DNA of 64,000 bases from Thermoleophilales bacterium (GCA_020636895.1 JACJWZ010000002.1:558001-622000), one strand, 5' to 3'; positions 1 through 8,764 are shown, counted from the stretch's first letter. Numbers and translations are program-made. The notes: a model not told the origin generated them from the sequence alone.

Positions 1-19
1 CGCGCTTCCTTGCAGGCTG

Positions 20-382
20 TTAGCCGGCGACCCACTCCTTCGCCGCATCGAGCTCGGCGCTCGGGAAGACCTTGACCTCGGCCGGGATCAGGAAGCCGAA
101 ACCCTGGACCATCCGCCGGTAGCCGTCGTGGTCGGTGACCATCGCGATCCGCCGCCAGGAGAAGAGGTGGCTCATCCCGACCTTGGTGTCGTCCCACATC
201 GCCGCGAGCTCGTAGCCGGTGAAGTCGTCGCCGAGCACGTACAGCAGGTTGATCTTGTCGTGCTCCTGAAGCGCTTGCTCGATCGCGGGCACGAGCACCG
301 TCTCGTAGTCGCTCCCGCTCACCTCCCCCTTGGCCGCGAAGCCGATCGTGTCGTCTCCGGGGACATCGATCATCTCGATCAT
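20..382 (-). CDS. SpoIIAA-like (STAS-fold) protein
   Basis: A 120-residue cytoplasmic protein matching the SpoIIAA-like/DUF3478 family (PF11964) by its length and pattern: an N-terminal beta strand ending in a D-D-T turn, a central LLYVLGDDFTGYE segment (about residues 47-59), and the typical tail around residues 85-119 with FGF and VKVFP. Members are small single-domain proteins with a STAS fold, often linked to stress or membrane-associated signalling; no enzymatic role is established. The start is firm: a perfect AGGAGGT lies five bases before the ATG, so this gene uses a normal leader, unlike many in the window. No partner is visible to its left because the window ends there. Confidence 0.8.
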   Translation of the reverse strand: MIEMIDVPGDDTIGFAAKGEVSGSDYETVLVPAIEQALQEHDKINLLYVLGDDFTGYELAAMWDDTKVGMSHLFSWRRIAMVTDHDGYRRMVQGFGFLIPAEVKVFPSAELDAAKEWVAG

Positions 383-439
383 CGGATACCTCCTGGTGGG
401 TGGATGCGCACGTCGGTTCCACCGTAGGGGATCTGCCGC

Positions 440-1123
440 TCAGCGCGCCAAGCCGAGGATCACCGACTCGCTGTAGCGGTCGTCCTCCGGCAGGACGACG
501 CGCTCACGCAGGCGCAGGCCCGCCTCGAGCGCCTCCGCTTCGAGATCGCCGGCGTCGGCGTAGATGACCTCGGCCGTGGTCGTCCGCTCGGCGAGCCGGT
601 CCCGGCGACGGAATCGCAGGATCAGCAGATCTCCCTCCCGCCTTGCGTCCTCGATCCGGCTCTCGTACGGCCCAACCCACGTCGGGCCGGGCGGCAGCGC
701 CGGGTCGAAGAGCGCCTGATCGAGATCGGGATGAACCGCGAGCCAGAGGATCCCGCCGGGCTCCAGGTGCCGTCCGGCCCGCTCCATCATCGCCACCCGA
801 TCCTCGGGACGGGTCAGGAGCTGGACGAACGCCGCCGGAGCGATCACGTGCTCGAAGCGGGTGCCGAGGTCGAGCGTCCGCGCGTCGGCCGTGATCGTTT
901 CCACCTCGGCTCCAAGCTCGCCGGCGCGGTGGCCGAGCGCGTCGAGCAACTCCCCATCGAGATCGACCGCGCTCACGCGCGACCCGCAGACCGCGAGCAT
1001 CAACGAGACGCGTCCGGCTCCGGCTCCCAGCTCGAGCATCCGGGCCGGGCCGAGGCTCGCCCAGAAGTCGAGATCAGCGGCATAGCCGCCTGACTCGAGG
1101 TCGTGCCAGATGAGCTCGTCCAT
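440..1123 (-). CDS. class I SAM-dependent methyltransferase
   Basis: A 227-residue Rossmann methyltransferase. Motif I (LELGAGAG) lies near residues 30-37, followed by an acidic motif-II strand (VSAVDLD) and a motif-IV region (FEHVIAPAAFVQLL) typical of small-molecule methyltransferases of the Methyltransf_11/25 type; the substrate cannot be told. I chose the ATG at 1123 over an upstream ATG at 1189 because the upstream start would lie inside the preceding small gene, and MDELIWHDLESGGY reads as a natural N-terminus. It is the last gene of a tight operon with the two membrane proteins at 1135-1302 and 1308-2051, starting 11 nt after the middle gene's stop. Confidence 0.8.
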   Translation of the reverse strand: MDELIWHDLESGGYAADLDFWASLGPARMLELGAGAGRVSLMLAVCGSRVSAVDLDGELLDALGHRAGELGAEVETITADARTLDLGTRFEHVIAPAAFVQLLTRPEDRVAMMERAGRHLEPGGILWLAVHPDLDQALFDPALPPGPTWVGPYESRIEDARREGDLLILRFRRRDRLAERTTTAEVIYADAGDLEAEALEAGLRLRERVVLPEDDRYSESVILGLAR

Positions 1124-1134
1124 CCCCGCGGACC

Positions 1135-1302
1135 TCAGGGCCGGTGGGTCGATAGCAGCAGCGCCGGGATCGCCGGTGGCGCCAGCCACCAGGCGTTGAT
1201 CCCCTGGGAGACGAGAAGCGCCACGAAGGCGACCAGGATCACGGCGCCCAACGCGAGCCGCCAGTCGTCACCTACGACGAAGTCGAAGGCGGACCTCACC
1301 AT
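1135..1302 (-). CDS. small membrane protein (55 aa)
   Basis: A short gene reading from the ATG at 1302 to a TGA at 1135. The product starts MVRSAFDFVVGDDWRLALGA and has two hydrophobic stretches (about residues 17-36 and 38-51), so it should be a small inner-membrane protein. Support for coding: the previous gene's TGA lies inside this gene's ribosome-binding site (TGAGGAGC then ATG), giving tight coupling; codon third positions are GC-rich; and the next gene starts 11 nt after its stop. The conserved D-D-W-R-L-A-L-G-A pattern followed by a helix resembles many small actinobacterial membrane proteins encoded beside metal or ion transporters. Function unknown; possibly a subunit of the neighbour at 1308-2051. 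Confidence 0.65.
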   Translation of the reverse strand: MVRSAFDFVVGDDWRLALGAVILVAFVALLVSQGINAWWLAPPAIPALLLSTHRP

Positions 1303-1307
1303 GCTCC

Positions 1308-2051
1308 TCAGGGCACCGACGGCTCAGCCCCCCTCGAGACGGTCACGAGCAACCACGCACTCGCCACGACGAGCGGCAGAAGCGCCAGGAGGGAGAGCTC
1401 GCCGCCGGGCCAGGTCGCCCCGGTGCCTTCGATGCCCCAGAAGAGCCCGAACGAGACGAGCAGAACTCCGACGGCGAACTTGAGGTGGTTCTCGGGCACG
1501 CGGGAGAGCGGCCCCCGGGTGACCACCGCGGCGCCGACGACGACGATCACGGCGGCCGTGGCGGCCGCTGAGGCGAGCGGGACGCTGCCGGCGTTGCTCC
1601 CGAACGTGAGCGCGATGAACACGACCTCCAGCCCCTCCAAGAAGGAGCTCTTGAAGGTGACGGTGAACGCGTACGGGTCGATCGCCGCGGAGGATTGGGG
1701 CGTGTCCGCTTCCGCGGCGGCAGCGCGCTCGCGCGCGAACTCCTCCTCCTCGTCGTGAAGCGGGATCAATCCAGCCTCCCTGAGCGCGGCCTTGCGCAGC
1801 CACTGCAGGCCGAATATCAGCAGCAGCGTGCCGACGATCAACCGCAGCGTGTCAAGGGGGACGGCATCGAGCGCCGGGCCCAGTAACGCGACCGCGAGCG
1901 CCAGCGCCACGAGCGCGGCCGCCAGGCCCGCGAACGTGGAACGCCACCCTCGGGTCATCCCCATCGCGAGGACGATCGTGGCCGCCTCGACCGCCTCGAC
2001 CACGCACGCGAGGAAGACCGCGCCGATCAGTCCCAGATCCGCTCCGCTCAT
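1308..2051 (-). CDS. multi-pass membrane protein with duplicated acidic motif (COG4280-like)
   Basis: A 247-residue integral membrane protein with about six to seven helices in two halves. Each half begins with an acidic helix: FLACVVEAVEAATIVLAMGM near residues 13-32 and SSFLEGLEVVFIALTFG near residues 135-151. This inverted-duplication layout with E-x-x-E motifs recalls cation transporters of the UPF0016/GDT1 and LysE superfamily, and the sequence resembles uncharacterised COG4280 proteins; that is a resemblance, not proof. A charged cytosolic loop (HDEEEEFARERAAAAEAD, residues 99-116) separates the halves. It is the first gene of an operon with the 55-aa membrane protein and the methyltransferase downstream. 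A divalent-cation transporter is a reasonable inference; the substrate is unknown. Confidence 0.65.
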   Translation of the reverse strand: MSGADLGLIGAVFLACVVEAVEAATIVLAMGMTRGWRSTFAGLAAALVALALAVALLGPALDAVPLDTLRLIVGTLLLIFGLQWLRKAALREAGLIPLHDEEEEFARERAAAAEADTPQSSAAIDPYAFTVTFKSSFLEGLEVVFIALTFGSNAGSVPLASAAATAAVIVVVGAAVVTRGPLSRVPENHLKFAVGVLLVSFGLFWGIEGTGATWPGGELSLLALLPLVVASAWLLVTVSRGAEPSVP

Positions 2052-2167
2052 CTACGAACCCATTCTCGCTGAGCGCATCCGCTCATAGGCGATGCGCGGT
2101 CGAGGGCACTTCGCCGCGGCATCGATGACCGTCGGCGCCGGGCGCCATCAGGCGGCCCAGCAACGAC

Positions 2168-3310
2168 CTACCCGACCGGCGCGGCGAACAGAGTTATCGC
2201 GAGGAGAATCGCCGCGAGCAGCCCGAAGCCGACACGGCGCAGGGGATGAGTCGAGGTCATCATCGCCACCGTCGACTGCACGCAGTAGTAGGCGGCGAAC
2301 GCCCGCGACGCGACCACGACAAGCGTGAAGAGGTCGATGCTCCAGGAGAGGATGATCACGGCCACTGCGGTGACGAGGTATGGCACGTGGTTTCTGACCC
2401 CGGGACGAAGGATCCTGAAGTTGCCGTGGGCGGCCACGGTGTCGGCGACCGCCGCGCTGAACTGGCTCAGCACCGCGCCGACGACGAGAGGTAATGCGAG
2501 CGCCGGAGCAGCACGCTCGACGAGGTCGAGCAGGTTGTCGTCACTGAGGTTGCCTGAGGTGTCGGCCATCAACGGCGTCGCGACCGCGACCAGGGAGATG
2601 TAGACCCAGGCGGCGATCAGCTGAGAGAGGCGAGACGCCTTGACGCGGGTGTCACGGTCGTAGCGGTCCGCGAGGTAGCGGACCGTTTCGAAGCCCTGAA
2701 CCGTGATCAGCACCCCACCGAGGAGCAACAGAGTATGGAGGAGCGACTGATCCGCCGTCGGCGGCAGCGCGATCGAGCCGATGGCGACGTTCTTGCCGAA
2801 GAGGGCGGTCCCGATCATCGCCGTCATCGCGATGACGACCCCGAGCGCGAGACGTTCAAGCGTGCTCAAGCCGCCGAAGCCCCGTGTCAGACCGACCACC
2901 GCGATTCCCGTGACTGAGCCCGTGGTGATGACCTGCTCGATCGTGTAGGTGTTTGTTGACGACGGGAACACGTAGGTACCGACGTACTGGGCCATGATCC
3001 GCAGGTAGAGCGCCACCGAGATCACGTAGGCGACGACGATCAGGACGTCCGAGAGCCACTCCAGACGGTGCAAGATCGGGGTAAGCGAGCCCTGATCCTT
3101 CAGCGGCTCGACGAAGATCACGTTGTGCCGGATGGCGCTGCCGACGACCCAGGCGAGTCCGCAGACGGCCGTCACGCCGATCACCGCGGCACCGCCGAGG
3201 CCGCGCTCGAGCACGGGCACGATGATCAGAAACCCGCTGCCGAAGATCGACGCAAGCGGGGTTACCGTGGCGCGCAACAGGGGGCCGACCGATTCGCGCG
3301 CGCCACCCAT
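2168..3310 (-). CDS. APC-superfamily-like permease
   Basis: A 380-residue polytopic membrane protein with about ten to eleven hydrophobic helices. The N-terminus carries IFGSGFLIIVPVL (residues 22-34), like the unwound first helix GxG region of amino-acid/polyamine/organocation permeases, and helices follow at regular spacing to the C-terminal LLAAILLAITLFAAPVG. It is shorter than usual APC transporters (430-500 residues), so a helix or two may be absent. The gene diverges from the copper-protein gene at 3519 across a 208-bp region holding a perfect 7-bp inverted repeat. No Shine-Dalgarno is obvious ahead of the ATG at 3310. The substrate is unknown. Confidence 0.6.
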   Translation of the reverse strand: MGGARESVGPLLRATVTPLASIFGSGFLIIVPVLERGLGGAAVIGVTAVCGLAWVVGSAIRHNVIFVEPLKDQGSLTPILHRLEWLSDVLIVVAYVISVALYLRIMAQYVGTYVFPSSTNTYTIEQVITTGSVTGIAVVGLTRGFGGLSTLERLALGVVIAMTAMIGTALFGKNVAIGSIALPPTADQSLLHTLLLLGGVLITVQGFETVRYLADRYDRDTRVKASRLSQLIAAWVYISLVAVATPLMADTSGNLSDDNLLDLVERAAPALALPLVVGAVLSQFSAAVADTVAAHGNFRILRPGVRNHVPYLVTAVAVIILSWSIDLFTLVVVASRAFAAYYCVQSTVAMMTSTHPLRRVGFGLLAAILLAITLFAAPVG

Positions 3311-3350
3311 CAGCCGATCTTCGTTGAAGCGTTGCCCGACCGCAACACCT

Positions 3351-3370
3351 TGACCTGGTGAATCAGGTCA
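3351..3370. promoter_or_regulatory. candidate operator palindrome
   Basis: A perfect inverted repeat, TGACCTG-GTGAAT-CAGGTCA, sits 40 bp upstream of the permease start and about 150 bp upstream of the copper-protein start, in the shared divergent promoter region. Arms of 7 bp with a 6-bp spacer suit a dimeric repressor or activator. No regulator gene is adjacent, so the binding protein is unknown; a simple RNA hairpin is the alternative. Confidence 0.4.
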
Positions 3371-3518
3371 GTGACCTTCGGGTTCATCGAGCGGATCCCG
3401 GCTTGCGCCGCTGACGAGGTCGAACAGGGGTGATGAACCGGGTGGGCAGATTCGGCTCCTTGCATAGACTCCGCGCGGAGAACCGAGCCACGGCGCTGCG
3501 GTGAGAACTGGAGGGGAA

Positions 3519-3965
3519 GTGAACGCGAAGGCAATTGCCGCACTGATCGGGACCGCCGCCGCGCTGGCAGTGGCGGCCGGTGCCACGCAGGTGGCCGGGG
3601 CACCGATCTCGGGTACTAACGCCACCGGCTCCGCCCAGCCGCTGCGGGTGAAGCTGGACGAGTTCAAGCTCAAGCCCGACACCGCGAAGGTCAAGGCCGG
3701 CAAGGTCAAGATCAAGGCGACCAATGTCGGCGACGGTGAGCACGAGCTCGTCATCGCGAAGACGAGACGCTAGCCGGGCAATTTGCCCACCAAGCAGGGC
3801 GACGTCGACGAGGACGCCCTCAACGTCCGTGGCGAGGTTTCCGAAACGCCCCCGGGCGAGTCCGGGAAGGTTGCGCTGAACCTCAAGCGCGGCAAGTACG
3901 TGATGTTCTGCAACGTCCCCGGCCACTACTCCCAGGGCATGTACGGGAAGCTCACCGTCAAGTAG
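3519..3965 (+). pseudogene. type-1 copper protein (cupredoxin) interrupted by an in-frame TAG
   Basis: Read through the stop at 3771-3773, this is one exported cupredoxin of about 148 residues. A signal peptide (VNAKAIAALIGTAAALAVAA) follows a GTG start at 3519 preceded by GGAGGGG. The blue-copper ligands are all present but split: His in HELVIAK before the stop, and Cys, His and Met in FCNVPGHYSQGM (C-x4-H-x4-M) after it. The frame is the same on both sides, so the break is either a point nonsense change or two compensating indels. Reading KTDASPGNLPT by removing one A near 3761-3765 and adding one C in the following C-run restores a family-like loop. Family members carry electrons or bind copper in the periplasm. 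Sequencing error is possible. Confidence 0.75.
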
Positions 3966-4178
3966 AGCTTGGGCCGGCCCCCAGGGACCGTCCGTCGACT
4001 ATCCGGAGCCGGCGAGAAGCTGCTTCTGAAGGTCCGGGTAGAGCTGGCCGAGGAGCAGGTTGACCCCCTGTACCGGAAGCTCTGACCACGCTCACCCAGG
4101 TGGCGCCTCCGAACCCGGCGACGAATAGGCTGATCCCTTGTAGGTCGCAGGATCAGGAGACGGGAGGCGAGTGCGGCG

Positions 4179-5684
4179 GTGAGTGAGCTCGATCGACGGC
4201 AGTTCCTCAGGTACGCCGGGGCGGGGGCCGCGTCGGTCCTCGTCTCCGGGGAGCTCGAGCTCGCCCGGGCGATAGCCGGGCCGCAGGCCTCCGACCGCCT
4301 CGGCAACAAGGCGATCAAGGACCTCGAGCGGGCGGTGTCCGGCAGGGTCCTCGTCCGCGGTGGCGGCAAGGCCTACAACCAGGCCCGCAAGGTCTACAAC
4401 AGCCGGTTCTCCCACCTGCGTCCCGCGGCGGTCGTCAAGGTCAAGAACGCCGCCGACGTACGCGCGGTGATGAAGTGGGCGAACAAGTACGACGTCAACG
4501 TCAGGGCGCGCTCGGGCGGCCACAGCTACGCGGGCTACTCGACCACCGGCAGCGGTGTCGTCATCGATCTGAGCAAGCTCGACTCCGTCCGGGCGAACAA
4601 CGGCTCCAAGAGCGCCACGGTCGGCGCCGGCGCCGGCCTGATCCGGATGTACGCCGAACTCGCCAAGCGCGGGGTGACGGTGCCGGGCGGCTCCTGCCCG
4701 ACCGTCGGCATCTCGGGGCTCGCGATGGGCGGCGGGATGGGCTTCGCGTCGCGCAAGTTCGGGCTTACCTGCGACAACATCACCGCGGTATCGATCGTCA
4801 CCCCGGACGGGGCGCTCCGCACCGCGTCCGCGAAGGAGAACCCGAGCCTGCTCTGGGCTTGCCAGGGAGGCGGCGGCGGCAACTTCGGGATCGTCACCGA
4901 CTTCACCTTCAAGACCCACCGCGCCAAGAGCGCCGCCTACTACTTCCTGAACTGGCCCTGGAGCCAGGCGAGCCAGGCGCTCGCCGCCTGGCAGAAGCTC
5001 ACCGCGACGGCGTCGCCCGACCTCTGCCCGTTCTTCAGCCTGACGACGGGGGACGGATCGCCGGAGGTGGGATCGATCGGCCAGTTCTTCGGCTCCGAGA
5101 GCGAGCTCCGCGAGGCGCTGAAGCCGCTGACCGACGTCGACGGGGCGTCGCTGACGATCGGTACGAAGAAGTACGTCGACCTGATGCAGCAGTGGGCCGG
5201 CTGCTCGAAGGAATCGGTCCACTCCTGCGAGAAGGCGACGCCGGTCTCCTTCTACGGGGCCTCCGACTACGTCCAGAAGGCGGCCGACTCGGCCGGGCGC
5301 GAGCAGATGATCAAGGCGATCGAGGAGCGTCAGGGGAAGGGAAAGGGGGCGCTCCTGTTCGACGGCTACGGCGGCAACATCAACAAGGTGAAGCCGACGG
5401 CGACGGCGTTCGTCCACCGGGACCAGCTCTACTGCATCCAGTACTACGCCGAGCCCGCCTCCAAGCACGAGGACAAGAGCACCCAGCGGTGGATCCAGTC
5501 GGCCCGCGAGCGGCTCAGCGACTACGTCTCGGGACAGGCCTACCAGAACTACATCGACCCGAAGCTGAAGAGCTGGAAGCGCGCCTACTACGGCAAGAAC
5601 TACGACCGCCTCGTCCAGGTCAAGACCCACTACGACCCCGACGACCGGCTGAGCTTCAAGCAGGGCATCAAGCCCTCACGCTGA
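4179..5684 (+). CDS. Tat-exported FAD-linked oxidase, berberine-bridge type
   Basis: A 501-residue flavoenzyme. The N-terminus has a twin-arginine signal (DRRQFLRYAGAGAASVLVSG), so it is exported folded with its cofactor. The FAD_binding_4 domain carries the hallmark RSGGHSYAGY with His115 and GGSCPTVGISGLAMGGGMGF with Cys173; in the berberine-bridge/gluco-oligosaccharide oxidase family these two residues both bind FAD covalently. The C-terminal BBE motif is clear (YYGKNYDRLVQVKTHYDPDD). Such enzymes oxidise sugars, alcohols or alkaloid-like substrates with oxygen; the substrate here is unknown. The start is a GTG with a distant GGGAGG. The preceding 213 bp hold no convincing gene. Confidence 0.88.
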   Translation: MSELDRRQFLRYAGAGAASVLVSGELELARAIAGPQASDRLGNKAIKDLERAVSGRVLVRGGGKAYNQARKVYNSRFSHLRPAAVVKVKNAADVRAVMKWANKYDVNVRARSGGHSYAGYSTTGSGVVIDLSKLDSVRANNGSKSATVGAGAGLIRMYAELAKRGVTVPGGSCPTVGISGLAMGGGMGFASRKFGLTCDNITAVSIVTPDGALRTASAKENPSLLWACQGGGGGNFGIVTDFTFKTHRAKSAAYYFLNWPWSQASQALAAWQKLTATASPDLCPFFSLTTGDGSPEVGSIGQFFGSESELREALKPLTDVDGASLTIGTKKYVDLMQQWAGCSKESVHSCEKATPVSFYGASDYVQKAADSAGREQMIKAIEERQGKGKGALLFDGYGGNINKVKPTATAFVHRDQLYCIQYYAEPASKHEDKSTQRWIQSARERLSDYVSGQAYQNYIDPKLKSWKRAYYGKNYDRLVQVKTHYDPDDRLSFKQGIKPSR

Positions 5685-5745
5685 GGGCTCGCGCGTCAGA
5701 CGCGCGGCGATCCCGCGCATGACCCCCGGCCGAGTCGGAGAGAAG

Positions 5746-5819
<74 letters not shown>

Positions 5820-5973
5820 GCGCACGCGGGTTTGCCCCGCGGGAGGGGGAATAGTAGCCGCGGCCGGGGGCATCGGCGCGTGCCCCGTCTCGCGGGCACT
5901 CCCTCCCGGATCGGGTCATAGCGGCGGACCGATCCCACAGTGCCGGCGGGAGGCGATCTCTACCGTCCCCGCC

Positions 5974-6276
5974 ATGAACCTCCAGAACTTCAAGTACGTC
6001 GCGCTCGCCGAGGCGACCACCTTCCTGCTGCTGCTGGCCTCGAGCGTCCTCAAGCGGACCGCCGACTTCGATACCGGCGTGACCATCCTCGGCCCGATCC
6101 ACGGGCTCCTCTTCATCGCCTACGTAGTCATGGTCTTCAACCTGCGCGAGCCGATGGCGTGGAGCAACAAGGTGACGTTCTGGATCCTCGTCGGCGCGGT
6201 GCTGCCCTTCGGCGGCTACGTGGTCGACTGGTGGCTCAACCGGAACGCGCCGCCCGCCGAGGCCGCGCGGGCCTGA
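5974..6276 (+). CDS. DUF3817 small membrane protein
   Basis: A 100-residue protein with three hydrophobic helices and the DUF3817 (PF12823) pattern: an N-terminal ALAEATTFLLLLASSVLKR, a central GPIHGLLFIAYVVMVF, and a terminal VLPFGGYVVDWWLN. The conserved His in GPIHG and Glu in AEAT are typical of the family, which is common in actinobacteria and has no known activity. TACCGT (5961-5966) ends seven bases before the ATG and there is no Shine-Dalgarno, so the mRNA is probably leaderless. It stands alone between tRNA-Arg and the small gene at 6377. Confidence 0.85.
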   Translation: MNLQNFKYVALAEATTFLLLLASSVLKRTADFDTGVTILGPIHGLLFIAYVVMVFNLREPMAWSNKVTFWILVGAVLPFGGYVVDWWLNRNAPPAEAARA

Positions 6277-6376
6277 GCCGGAGTCGGCCAGCCGCGGGGC
6301 CGCGGGCCGACGCGGGGTCGTTCGCATACTCGGTGGTGCCCGCAGCGAGCTGCACCACTGATCTACGCTCGCAGCG

Positions 6377-6667
6377 ATGCGGAACCCGCTCCGGAAGCTG
6401 CGCGACTCCCTCGCCTCCCCGCGTCCCGACGGCTCGCGGGAGCTCCACGTCGGCGACCCGCGCTTCGACGACTGGGAGCCCGTGCGGGAGTTCGAGGACC
6501 TCGATTCAGCGCGAGCCTGGCGTGACCACCTCGAGGAGGTGGGCATCGAGGCGGTGATCACCTCCGACTGGCCGCTGGATCGCTTCGGCCGCGGCGACAT
6601 CTCCGTGCAGGTCCCGCCGGGACGCTGGAGCGAGGCCGAGGAAGCCCTCGGCGACTACGACCTCTGA
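6377..6667 (+). CDS. hypothetical protein with DUF2007-like C-terminus
   Basis: A 96-residue soluble protein. Residues about 35-96 (WEPVREFEDLDSARAWRDHL, then EVGIEAVITSDWP and ISVQVPPGRWSEAEEAL) have the order of the DUF2007 'putative signal transducing protein' fold: a strand, a helix over which the residue before the ligand loop changes, then a V-x-V-P strand and a final helix. The N-terminal 30 residues are basic and poorly structured. TACGCT at 6364-6369 ends seven bases before the ATG, suggesting a leaderless transcript. The next gene is convergent, 13 bp away. Function unknown. Confidence 0.65.
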   Translation: MRNPLRKLRDSLASPRPDGSRELHVGDPRFDDWEPVREFEDLDSARAWRDHLEEVGIEAVITSDWPLDRFGRGDISVQVPPGRWSEAEEALGDYDL

Positions 6668-6680
6668 GCCGCCGGCTCGG

Positions 6681-7265
6681 TCACTTCCCCTTGCCGCGGA
6701 CGAAGATCTTGGCCATCGTCAGGGGCCGCTCGCGGAGCGCGTGCGCGACCATCCTCGCGATCTCGCCGTAGGTGCCGTCCCGCGGCACCCGCTCACCGAG
6801 ATCGCGCAGCCATTCGCGCGGGATCCCGCAGCGGATCAGGCCGCCAGCGAGCTCTACGCGATCGGCGAGCCGCAGCAGCTCGACCTCGGCGCCGGCGTCC
6901 CATTGCGAGCGCAGCTCGTGGTGGCGCTCGATCGCGTCGCCGAGCAGACGCAGACGCTCGCCGTCCCACCCCGGGCGGTCCGAGAGCATGCGCTCGGCGT
7001 AGTGGCGGCCGTCGGTGACGTAGGCGTCGCCCTCGGCGACCTCCTCGTAGAGGCCGAGGTCGTGGAGCAGCGACGCGATGAGCAGCACCTCGCGATCGAT
7101 CTCGCGGCCGCGGTCGGCGGCCAGCCTCTCGGCGATCAGGAAGCAGCGCACGCCGTGGCGTTCCATCGGCCCGTCGCTCTCGCCGGTCGCCTCACGGACC
7201 CGCGCCAGCGCCTCGCGCTCGTCCTCGGTGCCTGCGAGCTCGTCGGCTACGGCCATCGCGCTCAT
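6681..7265 (-). CDS. HD-domain phosphohydrolase
   Basis: A 194-residue HD-superfamily protein. The metal ligands are visible: His37 in MERHGVR, the His68-Asp69 pair in SLLHDLGL, and a downstream IERHHELR with a further histidine pair. This matches small stand-alone HD hydrolases that act on phosphate esters or nucleotides; the substrate cannot be told. Two ATGs (7265 and 7256) are close; GGGAG lies immediately before the first and about 11 nt before the second, so the true start is uncertain by three codons. It is convergent with the small gene at 6377 and divergent from the WS/DGAT gene at 7319. Confidence 0.82.
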   Translation of the reverse strand: MSAMAVADELAGTEDEREALARVREATGESDGPMERHGVRCFLIAERLAADRGREIDREVLLIASLLHDLGLYEEVAEGDAYVTDGRHYAERMLSDRPGWDGERLRLLGDAIERHHELRSQWDAGAEVELLRLADRVELAGGLIRCGIPREWLRDLGERVPRDGTYGEIARMVAHALRERPLTMAKIFVRGKGK

Positions 7266-7318
7266 TCTCCCACCGGTGGCGCGGCCCGCCGCAGTAGGGT
7301 CGCGGCCAGGGTGGAACC

Positions 7319-8764
7319 TTGAGCGACGGCCCAGATCAGCTCTCGCCTGCGGACATGTCGTCGCTGCTCGCCGAGCGCGGCCCGATCCACGTCCACGTCG
7401 GCGGCACGGCGATCTTCGACGGCGAGCCCCCGGACTTCGACCGCTTCTGCGCCCACGTGGAGGAGCGGCTCGAGCTGATCCCCAGGTTCAGGCGCAAGGT
7501 CCGCCACCTGCCGGGGAGGGCAATGCGCGCCGAGTGGGTCGACGACGCCGGCTTCGACGTCCGCCGCCACGTCCGCCACGTCGCCCTCCCCCACCCCGGC
7601 ACCGACGCGCAGCTCCGCGAGCTCGTCGGCCAGGTGATGTCCGAGCCGCTGGACCAGGACCGCCCGCTCTGGCAGCTCTACCTGATCGAGCGCGGGGCGC
7701 CCGGTTCGGGCAAGGGCTTCGCCGCGGTCTCGAAGACGCACCACGCCCTCGTCGACGGGATCTCCGCCATCGACGTCGGCGCCGTCATCCTCGATCCGGA
7801 CCCGGAGGGAAGCGACCTCGGGCTCAGCGGTGAGAGGTGGAGCCCGCAGACGAAGCGCACCGACCAGCTCCTCGCCGGCCGCCTCGAGGACGCGAGCCGC
7901 AAGGTCCTCGGGATGTCCCGCGACGCGACCCGGCGCATGCTCGACCCCTCCGCCCCACGAGATGCGTCGCAGACCGCGCTGCGCACGGCGCAGGGGTTCT
8001 TCGACCTCGCCCGCAACAGCGACCCCGTCAAGCCGACGTTCCTGAACGAGGAGATCGGCCGCGACCGCCGCGTCGCCTTCGCCTCGACCACGCTCGCGGG
8101 GATGAAGCGCGCCGCCGCCCAGCACGCCGAGGGGGCCACCGTCAACGACGCGCTCCTCGCCGTATCGACGGGCGCGCTCCGCAGGCTCTTCCTCGCCCGC
8201 GGCGAGCCGATCCCCTCCGAGTTCTCCGCACTCGTCCCGATGAGCATCCGCAAGCCAGGCGAGGAGCTCGCGCTGGGGAACCGGATCACGACCCTGATCG
8301 TCCCGCTCCCCCTCGATGTGGAGGATCCCGACGAGCGCCTGCGACGCATCCACGAGACGACCTCGCGGCTGAAGAAGTCTGAGGCGGCGCGGGCGGCGTC
8401 GATCGTGATCGAGGCATCCGGCTGGGTACCGCCGACGATGAGCCGAGTGATCGGGACCGTCGGCGGGGCGCTCAGCCCGGTTCGCGGCGTGATGCCGCAG
8501 CGGCTTCCCTGGAACCTGGTGATCTCGAACGTCCCCGGTCCGTCCATCCCCGTCTACCTGCTGGGTCAGCCGCTGCGCTCGATCCACCCCTTCGTCGCGC
8601 TCTCGCCGCAGAAGCGAGCGCTCTCGATCGGCGCGATCTCCTATGACGGCGGCCTCCACTTCGGCCTCGTCGGCGACCGCGACCGGCTCAGTGACCTCGA
8701 CGTCCTCGCCTCGTTCATCGACGAGGAGCTCGAGGCGATCGGCGCGGGCGCGACCGCAACTTAG
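7319..8764 (+). CDS. wax ester synthase / diacylglycerol acyltransferase (WS/DGAT)
   Basis: A 481-residue bifunctional acyltransferase of the WS/DGAT family, which joins acyl-CoA to long alcohols or diacylglycerol to make storage lipid at the cytoplasmic membrane. The catalytic HHALVDG motif is at residues 141-147, the N-terminal LSPADM and RFRRKV blocks are present, and the C-terminal DUF1298 region has NLVISNVPGPSIPVYLLG. Length fits the family (450-480). The start is TTG at 7319 with AGGGTGG just upstream; a small uncertainty remains. The downstream genes (Tat amidohydrolase, Tat metallo-hydrolase, MGAT-like acyltransferase) include another lipid acyltransferase, suggesting a lipid-linked neighbourhood. 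Confidence 0.92.
   Translation: MSDGPDQLSPADMSSLLAERGPIHVHVGGTAIFDGEPPDFDRFCAHVEERLELIPRFRRKVRHLPGRAMRAEWVDDAGFDVRRHVRHVALPHPGTDAQLRELVGQVMSEPLDQDRPLWQLYLIERGAPGSGKGFAAVSKTHHALVDGISAIDVGAVILDPDPEGSDLGLSGERWSPQTKRTDQLLAGRLEDASRKVLGMSRDATRRMLDPSAPRDASQTALRTAQGFFDLARNSDPVKPTFLNEEIGRDRRVAFASTTLAGMKRAAAQHAEGATVNDALLAVSTGALRRLFLARGEPIPSEFSALVPMSIRKPGEELALGNRITTLIVPLPLDVEDPDERLRRIHETTSRLKKSEAARAASIVIEASGWVPPTMSRVIGTVGGALSPVRGVMPQRLPWNLVISNVPGPSIPVYLLGQPLRSIHPFVALSPQKRALSIGAISYDGGLHFGLVGDRDRLSDLDVLASFIDEELEAIGAGATAT

Noticed and set aside
4014..4085. Open stretch EKLLLKVRVELAEEQVDPLY ending in TGA between the copper protein and the flavoenzyme
   Set aside because: It looks somewhat like a gene tail, but it is only 23 codons, has no start and no recognisable family.
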